Origin: Hysterium pulicare CBS 123377
Taxonomy: Eukaryota > Ascomycota > Dothideomycetes > Hysteriales > Hysteriaceae
Assembly: GCA_000467715.1 (NCBI GenBank)
Contig: AJFK01000036.1
Coordinates: forward strand, 1 to 64,000
DNA: 64,000 nt
Direction of reading: 5' to 3'
A program made the translations under genes and the position numbers. This document shows positions 57,321 through 64,000 of the stretch, piece by piece (position 1 is the stretch's first letter; each line of letters starts with the position of its first letter). The notes beneath the pieces were generated by a model. The model worked only from the letters and a program-made list of their open reading frames with translations, searched no databases and was not told the DNA's origin.

Positions 57321-57773
57321 GGTGCGGAAGCCAGCGGTCGAAAGCTGGTGGTCGAAAGCGGATGATCCAGAAGTCGGTTGTCCCTAATGTCGTAGTGGTT
57401 CCTGATGTTGTCTGATTCTGAGAAGCATACGCACGCAGAGATGCAATAAACGTACCTAGGCGACACGTTGCATCGTCTTGAAAATGAATGCTGTGCCGCA
57501 TAGAGGCGCCAAAGTGAGGTCGTACAACGCCACGAACTAGTCCTAAAACACAATAGCGCAATCCTCATAGAGGGCTGAACAGCCTGCTATGCTGCGAATC
57601 ATCTTCACTTTCTTCTAGTTCTAGCGAAAGATCAAACAGTTGTTTGCTCTTTGTCACAACATTCGCACCTGGGTAGTCCAGCACAGAGAAGAAATGAAAT
57701 ATGAAACTGAGGGCTGTAAGCCTAGTCACCCGCCTTACCGTAACTGGATTAGCCGCACTTATTGATCACATCG

Positions 57774-58500
57774 ATGGATCCAAACCAACAAACATCAAGT
57801 CCACCTACCGCCGAACAACCTGCGGCAAGTAGTCCTTCTCATACTCAAAGTTCGCACCGTAACGATGCTACCTATGGCGCCCATGTTCGTTCTGCTCTGC
57901 TCACGGAACTTCATACCGGCAACCGCCAACCTCACCGTATCTCTACGACCCTCTTTCAAGCCCACGGTCCATTCGCCTGCTTCGACTTCATCCTAGTCTA
58001 GATGCCGATGCTCGTCTTGAGTGTGAAATCTATGAACTGAATCCAGATGATAAAGATCTTCCTTTCGAAGCCTTTTCATACGCTTGGGGCTCGGCAGGGC
58101 TACCAGAGAGCTTGATATGCCATAGACTTGGCTCTCAATGACACCGTTCGACAGAACAACAACTAGGCTAAAACCTCTATTGTGCTTTGAAGAGACTTCA
58201 GAGACCACTTCGACCCGGACCATATGGCGGATGCTGTCTATATCAATCAAGACGATGATAAGGGGAAGCTCCTTCGGCTTCCGTAACTTGGGTCGGCATT
58301 CGCCAAATTTACATTTCATACTGTCTCCTGCTGAAATGCCTGAACCGGCAGATTGCGAACAAATGACTAACTTGGGGTGGGAGTATGCTCGCGTAGCTAC
58401 CAAGACCCTATTAGGCCGTTCTTCTTCCTTTGTAGCCTACAAATGGATGATACAAAGAATGTGTGGGTATTGGACCTGTGTCCATGCGGCAGAGTGACTA
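57774..58500 (+). pseudogene. Decayed HET-domain gene
   Basis: From 57774 a frame starts 'MDPNQQTSSPP'. In a shifted frame the sequence then reads 'PYLYDPLSSPRSIRLLRLHP' and 'DLPFEAFSYAWGSAGLPE', the canonical HET opening. After an in-frame stop, broken pieces show 'NLYCALKRLQRPLRP' and 'DAVYINQDDDKGK', which are the next HET blocks, in different frames. Stops and at least two shifts make it a pseudogene. A one-base loss before 'DAVYINQ' explains one of the shifts. Confidence 0.7.
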
Positions 58501-58940
58501 AATTGTCCTTTTCGAGGCGTTCGGACATCTTTCGTTCTTCGTAAATTTGACGAAGCTTGTATTTTGAAAAGAGATTGTCTCATCTTGGACAATATGAACG
58601 GAGAAGCTGTGGACTTCATGCTAAGAAATGAAGAGGAGTTAGTCATATCTTAGGGTTCAGAAAAGAACTCCTTCCATTGCAAGATCAGGATCACGAGTGA
58701 ATGAGCGGTCAAATTTCTCGGTAATCATTCTACAACAATAGCTTACATGACCCTCCAATAATGTCATGGGTTTGCTTTGAAGTCACATTCTGTGGTAATC
58801 ACCGCAGAGCATGACCTAGTCAATCAACTCCGCAAATGATGGTACCCAAATAACATGCTCGATTTTAGATAAAGCATAATCCAGCCTTCGACACTCGCTC
58901 CTTCTCGGTACATTTCTTGACCTCTCCAGCAAGAATAAAG

Positions 58941-59562
58941 ATGTCCAGGAACAGGCAACCCGTCAACATGAAAGTAGTCGACACACCATTCACTGAGAAT
59001 CCTACTCCGGAAGATCTTGGAAGATCAGATGAATACATCCTGCACCAGATCAAAGGGTTGTTCAATCTCCTCTAAAAAATAACTCCTTCAGATGCAACAC
59101 AAACCGCTGACCATTCTCGCCTACAGAGAACGCGAAAGCTTTATTCCCCGAGTATCCAGAACACCTCATCGTGACCTCCAAAAAATGGGTAGAAACAGAC
59201 CGACCAGTATGGAGAGCCGCAGTCATTATCCATCAGAAGCTAGATCCTGCGCCTTCTTCTATAGTAGGAGCCACATCTCCTGTGACGCCAACCAAGGGAA
59301 GGTATTGAACATTGGTGATATGGAGGGTTTCCCAGGGGACCCAACTCCTACTTACTCGGCTTTTAAGCTTGCTCGAACTCCCCAGAAGGCCAAGACTAGT
59401 ATGGAAGATGTGAAGGAAAAGGGGGAGGATTGGGGTAGTGGTCGAAGAGGATTTCAAACAAGACCAGTAACCAATGTTCATCAGCAAACGAGTAGACGGT
59501 TATGCTTGAAGGCTTTATTGGATGAGCTTGAGCTTAAGACTTGGGAGTTACTCGAAATATGA
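58941..59562 (+). pseudogene. Fifth small-family member, probably decayed
   Basis: Three frame segments in order: 'MSRNRQPVNMKVVD...' (58941), then 'ENAKALFPEYPEHLIVT' with 'VWRAAVIIHQKL' (from 59127), then 'SRRLCLKALLDELE' near the end. The middle piece aligns with 'ENSRVLFANFHGDFEVAT' of the gene at 59.7 kb, and its start would use the same phase-1 junction after an AG acceptor (CTACAG). But no GT donor fits that phase, and no splice joins the middle to the last piece. It is therefore called broken; a different exon layout is possible. Confidence 0.5.
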
Positions 59563-59714
59563 AATGACAATCTAAGAAATCAGGGGGCTTGAAAGATTCG
59601 CAGCTCATTGTCGTTCTCACATCTCCCCTCCATAATGTCTGGAGCTTTCCTCCCGCTCCACGCCTAGTACAAGAACCAACCGCCAAACCCCGATTTTACG
59701 GAAATCAGGATGAT

Positions 59715-60272
59715 CTATCGCATAAGCGAAGGTGCGTCCCTCCACAACCTCTCCTCAATGATCCTTAGCAAGTTCGAAACAGCTTCCTCCCTCGTGTCAC
59801 CTATAGCAGGCCCAACCATCTTCTCACGCCTGGTCAATCTCACATTCGTATGCACAGAAGGGTCTCTTTCCGGAAAGCCGGCTAGCCAGGCAATCCATTC
59901 GGATTTCCCGCCATTGACATCAGGATTCCGGGCTGTTGCGACTTCGAAATCCCCATGAAAGTTTGCGAAGAGGACACGGGAGTTCTCTGGGATGCTGGGT
60001 TAGCATTTCTCAGTTTCGAAATGGATAAATCGTTGGCACATACCAAGGATTCTAGCGCGTACAGCGCTATAGCCCCATCGGGATTCCACTCCTTGGAGAT
60101 CGGTTTGATGATGGGAAGCTTCGGGAAGGCGAGCTGGATTCTCGTTATTTACGATGTTGATGATATCTTGGGCCATGTGAAAGAAGACGCTTAAGAGGCT
60201 AGGCTCTTGCTTGGATGGTCCATCTTGGGGGTCCTTATTGTTCTTGTTCGGTGGTGGTTGGCGTTGAGACAT
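59715..60272 (-). CDS. Small orphan protein, family member C
   Basis: Complement of join(59715..59986, 60044..60272), 166 aa. A 57-nt intron with donor GTATGT and branch TGCTAAC; the downstream of two close AG acceptors gives the open frame. The N-terminus is Pro/Gln/Asn/Lys-rich, followed by a hydrophobic helix ('LLSVFFHMAQDIINIV'). After the intron: 'ENSRVLFANFHGDFEVATAR', 'SEWIAWLAGF' and 'DTREEAVSNLLRIIEERL'. The gene at 60.7 kb repeats these blocks and has its intron at the same place and phase. No known domain. Confidence 0.65.
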
Positions 60273-60709
60273 CTTGGCTTGATCTGGTGGTCAGGATATG
60301 GATGATGGGTCTATATGGAAGAACAGGATGGCAGTGCGAGTTTAATATACCTTTTGAGTGAGTAGGAGAAGGAGAATATAAGACATGATTTGGTTTTGGA
60401 TCAAACGTCTATAGTCAAAGAAGGGTTGAGACATTAGAAATGGAAATGTTTGGAAGACAAACAGATTTCCCTTATCCGACACATTTCCATGCGGAGAGAC
60501 CTAGATCAAAACACGAAGAAATGTACGGAGAAAACGCAATGCGCTTCTATAATGCGAACAAGAGGAATAACGGAATAAAGAGTGAAGCTAACAATGTGCC
60601 TTTTGCTGTATCAGTCTCGATCCCCCAATCTCCAATCTCCAATTCTACTCGTTTCCTCTCCTATCTTTACTACGGAGTCCGCCATGCCCATCATACGACA
60701 CTAACTCAA

Positions 60710-61220
60710 TCACCCACAACACTCCCTACCCACCCTTTCTTCAATGATCCTCAACAAGTCCGCCAAAGCCTCCCCACGTGATCCACCTCTTCCCGGACCC
60801 TCTAACCTCACTACCGTGCATTCCGTCCGCGGTGCAAACAAGAGGCCATAATTCGTATTGCGTTCGCTCGTCAGGAAAGTGACCCATTCAACTTGGTCGT
60901 CACGTACACCCGGGATCCGTCCTGTTATGACGGAGAATCTGCCACGGTGATTCGGATAGAGCATTCGTGCATCCCCTGTGGCATCTATCAGCAGTGTAGA
61001 AGTAGCCGTGGTGGAGATAATCTGGCTTACTTTCGATGAATTCAATTGAGCTATGCTGTGCTTCTGAATCTAAGACGACTGAATAAGGTGCATTTGCTAT
61101 GCCATTTTGTAACAGCGATAGGAGAAATGTCACGATGCCGGTGCTGTCATTTGGTGTTTGACCTTCTTGGTTGCCACTGGTGTTGCTGTTACTGGAGCGG
61201 CGTGATCGGAATCTAGGCAT
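60710..61220 (-). CDS. Small orphan protein, family member D
   Basis: Complement of join(60710..60984, 61031..61220), 154 aa. The 46-nt intron (GTAAGC, acceptor TAG) is phase 1, immediately before the block that aligns with member C: 'DARMLYPNHRGRFSVITGR', 'VEWVTFLTSE' and 'GSRGEALADLLRIIEERV'. The exact octapeptide LLRIIEER is shared with C. The N-terminus is Arg/Ser/Asn-rich with a hydrophobic helix ('GIVTFLLSLLQNGI'). An in-frame start at 61274 would add 18 residues. Same orientation as C, so likely a tandem duplicate. Confidence 0.65.
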
Positions 61221-61522
61221 TTTGCTCCTTGATGATGATCCGAGAATAGCAAAATGTTGAGAGTATCGTCTCAATGCGAAGGGTTAGTGGACTTTATGTG
61301 GAGGTTTCCTTGTGCCAGATCTAAGACACCCCGTTGGAAAGTGACGTAAACAAATATCCGACATGGTCCACAAAGCGACTGAGACAGTGTCCTTGTAAAG
61401 GATTGCAGAACTTCGGAAGCAAGCAAAGAAGTGCAAAGAACCTCATCGTGCGTTAATCACGCACGTGTGCGATGGGCATCATGTTGAGAGCGACCTTGGT
61501 CAGGAGAAATATCTTCAGCCCT

Positions 61523-63095
61523 TCACTTCGGTTGTTCGCTGTCCTCTTCAAAGGTGTTCAGACGCATCTCCAACACATCGACCAGATCTGCTTGCGCACT
61601 CTTGCAATCCTTCGATTTCCTGTCCACTTCGCTTTCTTTCTTCTTTTTGGCGCCTACGGTTTTCTTATGGCCGCGGCTCTTGATATGTTGTTGCCACTCA
61701 TTCTCCGTGACAGATAACGTTCCGCAAACATCGCACCTTCTCTTCTGCCATAGATCTCGACGTTGAGATAGATCGTACTCTCTCTTCGGTGTAAGCATTT
61801 CAGCAGCAACATCCGACATTTGCATAGGTTTTGGAAGTTCAGAGCCCGAGAGGAACTGTTCCGCGATCTGTGTCGCAGGAATGAGGACGCGATCTTCCCA
61901 GTTTTCCATTTGTGAACCATCGAGCAAGAATATGTTATTCGTCTGGCCAGAAGTAGCCAACGCATTGAGTAGCTTGATACGAATCCATCGAATTTGGCGA
62001 TTTGCATATTGACGCGTCGCGGCCTGCGTTCTCTCGATAGATGATGTTCTCAGCTTTGTAAGCTCTGCTTCCGAGGCTGTGTCATCAGTAAGAGCAGCGT
62101 GATACGGGAGAAATTCCTTGTAACCGATTGAGACCCATATTCCTCGTGACTGGGCAATACGAGCTTTCGATGATGCTTCATAAGATTCGCGGAAGGCAGA
62201 AAGAGTCTCTACTTCAGAGAGAAGCCCTTTGTCAAGCATCTTGATAATACGTGAGTCAAGACGCTCATGGAGTGCTTCTTTTGAAGCATGAACCCAGAGC
62301 AGCAGAGTTGGGCAACGCATTCCGAATCCAGAGTCCAGGTCATCAGTGTCTAAAGAATTCTGCCGCCTCAGATGTTGTGCTTCGTATATCTGAGAAGCTG
62401 GCTTCCCGGTTTTGAGGTATAATTCCAAGGAACGTTGAATCTTTCGACGGTCATTTGGATGCCAACGTGCTGCCATTACTGGATCCACCTCTTCTAACTT
62501 CGCCAGAATGACACCCGTACGCTCGTCAAGAATAGAGAAGTCTTGATCGTCTTGCTGTGACTCTCCATGGCCATCTTTCAATGGCTCATCTGCTAAAGCA
62601 TCGCCGAAAAGGAGAGATTGCGTATAGTAATGCGTCCCTCCGACCAGAATCGGGAGTTTACCACGTGCTCGGATCTCATCAATCTACAAAACATTTTTAG
62701 TCTGGAATACTTTCAGATAGAAGCTCACATACCACTCCTGACGCCTTTTCCACAAATTTGCCAACCGTCCATGTCTCCTCTTCAAGTCCTATGCAGCCCA
62801 AGAGATGATGTGGTATGCCATTCATCTCAGCATGAGAGATTTTGTTGGTGATAATAGGCAACCCCTGATACAACTGCATAGCATCCCCATTGATGATCTC
62901 TCCATCGAATCGCCTAGCTATTTCTACAGCTAACTACCTGTTGTGATTAGTATCATTCATTCATTTGAAGATGTGAGCCATAACATCACATACCTCCGAC
63001 TTCCCTGTCCCCGTAGCACCCACAATAGCCACCAAAGGATTCTTCGGCGCTCCGAACATCCTCAAAGATGAAAAGTGCTTCACCGCTCGAATCAT
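61523..63095 (-). CDS. MOD5: tRNA dimethylallyltransferase
   Basis: Complement of join(61523..62683, 62733..62933, 62994..63095), 487 aa. Introns of 49 and 60 nt (GTATGT donors). P-loop '[12 protein letters not shown]', catalytic Asp region '[16 protein letters not shown]', '[17 protein letters not shown]', and near the C-terminus a U1-type C2H2 zinc finger ('[17 protein letters not shown]' to His), followed by a Lys-rich tail. The enzyme makes i6A37 in tRNAs using DMAPP; in yeast one gene serves cytosol, nucleus and mitochondria. A second start at the Met before 'FGAPKNP' could give a shorter isoform. Confidence 0.94.
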
Positions 63096-63329
63096 GCAGT
63101 CAATAGACTCTAAAAATATTGGCTTTTCAACTGGCCTGACTGGTGAACTGCCGAAAATATTGGGATAATAGAATTCCCTTCCGCCTTCTAGTTCGAGTCT
63201 AGCGCGTCAACTTTCTGCCGCTATCATCATCACGTCTTTTGTCCTTGACTCTACTTCGTCCTTGCAGTATAATTATGTAGCCTGTTCCTCTCTTCTTTAT
63301 CCCGTGGGCTTCGAGTCAATTCAACCATC
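63096..63329. promoter_or_regulatory. Divergent promoter MOD5 / CAF16-like
   Basis: A 234-bp gap between opposite start codons. No specific site recognised. Confidence 0.4.
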
Positions 63330-64000
63330 ATGTCGGAACAGGGGAATACACAGAAGGAGATTGCACCTTCAATTGACGTTACAAATCTCAGCTACGCGTT
63401 CCCGGATTCATCGAGTGGGCTACGAGATGTCATTCTTAGCCTTCCTCCAGGAAGCCGTACACTGTTGATTGGAGGTGAAATTCCTCATTCCATCATACAT
63501 GGTCGACCGAAACTGACTTCTATGCAGCCAATGGCGCAGGCAAAACAACCCTTCTCCGCCTCCTCTCCGGCAAGCGCATGGCCCCCGTCGGCTCCGTCGC
63601 CATCGCCGGCGTTGACCCCTTCAAAGATGGCCTTGAGGGCGTCACATACCTAGGTCTCGAATGGGTGCTCAATCCCATCGTGCGAACCGACATTGACGTC
63701 CCTACCCTTCTAGCCTCCGTCGGTGGAGACTACTACTCCGACCGCCGAGATGAACTTGTTCGAATCCTGGATATTGATCTAGCATGGCGCATGCATGCCG
63801 TCTCAGATGGCGAAAGAAGAAGGGTGCAATTAGCTATGGGACTGCTGAGACCGTGGACAATATTGCTCTTGGACGAGATTACTGTTGATTTGGATTTATT
63901 ATCCAGATCGAATTTCCTCTCATTTTTGAAAAGGGAGACAGAGACGAGAGCTTGTACGATAGTATACGCGACACATATTTTGGACAATCTAGCTACATGG
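63330..64000 (+). CDS. CAF16: CAF16-like soluble ABC ATPase (3' end outside window)
   Basis: join(63330..63474, 63528..>64000), about 206 aa visible. A 53-nt intron (GTGAAA..CAG) rebuilds Walker A '[19 protein letters not shown]'. The signature is '[15 protein letters not shown]' and Walker B '[12 protein letters not shown]', then '[12 protein letters not shown]' with the switch His. No membrane segments. This matches the non-transporter yeast Caf16 group linked to CCR4-NOT. The window ends inside the coding sequence. Confidence 0.9.

Noticed and set aside
60440-60781. 113-codon plus-strand frame
   Set aside because: Overlaps the 3' end of the minus-strand family member D, which has paralogue support.

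Overview
The window is nuclear DNA of a filamentous ascomycete (Pezizomycotina; a leotiomycete would fit, but the sequence alone does not settle it). Genes are dense and carry short introns, mostly 46-115 nt, with GT..AG ends and CTAAC/CTGAC-like branch sites. Typical Pezizomycotina families are present: HET, RTA1, Zn2Cys6, Fungal-N/ankyrin, a fungal-type GH20. Most gene models here were assembled by hand by joining exons across such introns, so many proteins span several reading frames. No tRNA, rRNA or CRISPR array was seen.

Layout. 1-1.4 kb: the 3' end of a decayed Ty1/copia retrotransposon, whose LTR interrupts a PNPOx-like flavoprotein gene. 1.4-8.5 kb: a small Cys-rich ORF, an amidohydrolase divergent from a 2-oxoglutarate/Fe(II) oxygenase, a broken ankyrin plus HET-fragment locus, and a proline-iminopeptidase-type hydrolase. 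9.8-13.4 kb: an intact HET-domain gene and a GFA/CENP-V-like gene. 14.7-31.6 kb is a housekeeping block: an unknown 543-aa protein with a GC-AG intron, mitoribosomal mL38 and uL4 head to head, mitochondrial IF3, ATG16, CSN5, mitochondrial glutamyl-tRNA synthetase, a farnesylation-motif J-protein whose start codon is split by an intron, an ABM-fold monooxygenase, a Fungal-N/ankyrin protein and a Rossmann-fold protein. 31.8-43.2 kb: a CorA-like transporter, SPB1, a YML020W-like alpha/beta hydrolase, RPA14 (RFA3) and an unknown membrane protein.

43.5-61.5 kb is more accessory: a polytopic protein with a glycosylated loop, two small inverted paralogues, a GPI-type GH20 enzyme, an RTA1-like protein, a Zn2Cys6 regulator, an F-box protein, a decayed HET gene and a second cluster of small paralogues. 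61.5-64 kb: tRNA dimethylallyltransferase and, cut by the window end, a CAF16-like ABC ATPase.

The most interesting signals are (i) two groups of fast-diverging small paralogues (47.6-48.8 and 58.9-61.2 kb) that share a C-terminal 'R-x-EA-x3-LL-x-x-IEE' helix; within the second group one phase-1 intron sits at the same place; (ii) four mitochondrial-translation genes within 8 kb; (iii) an initiator ATG assembled by splicing (A|TG) in the J-protein gene; (iv) a base-exact copia LTR junction inside a coding region. Three HET loci (one intact, two broken) point to recurrent turnover of recognition genes.
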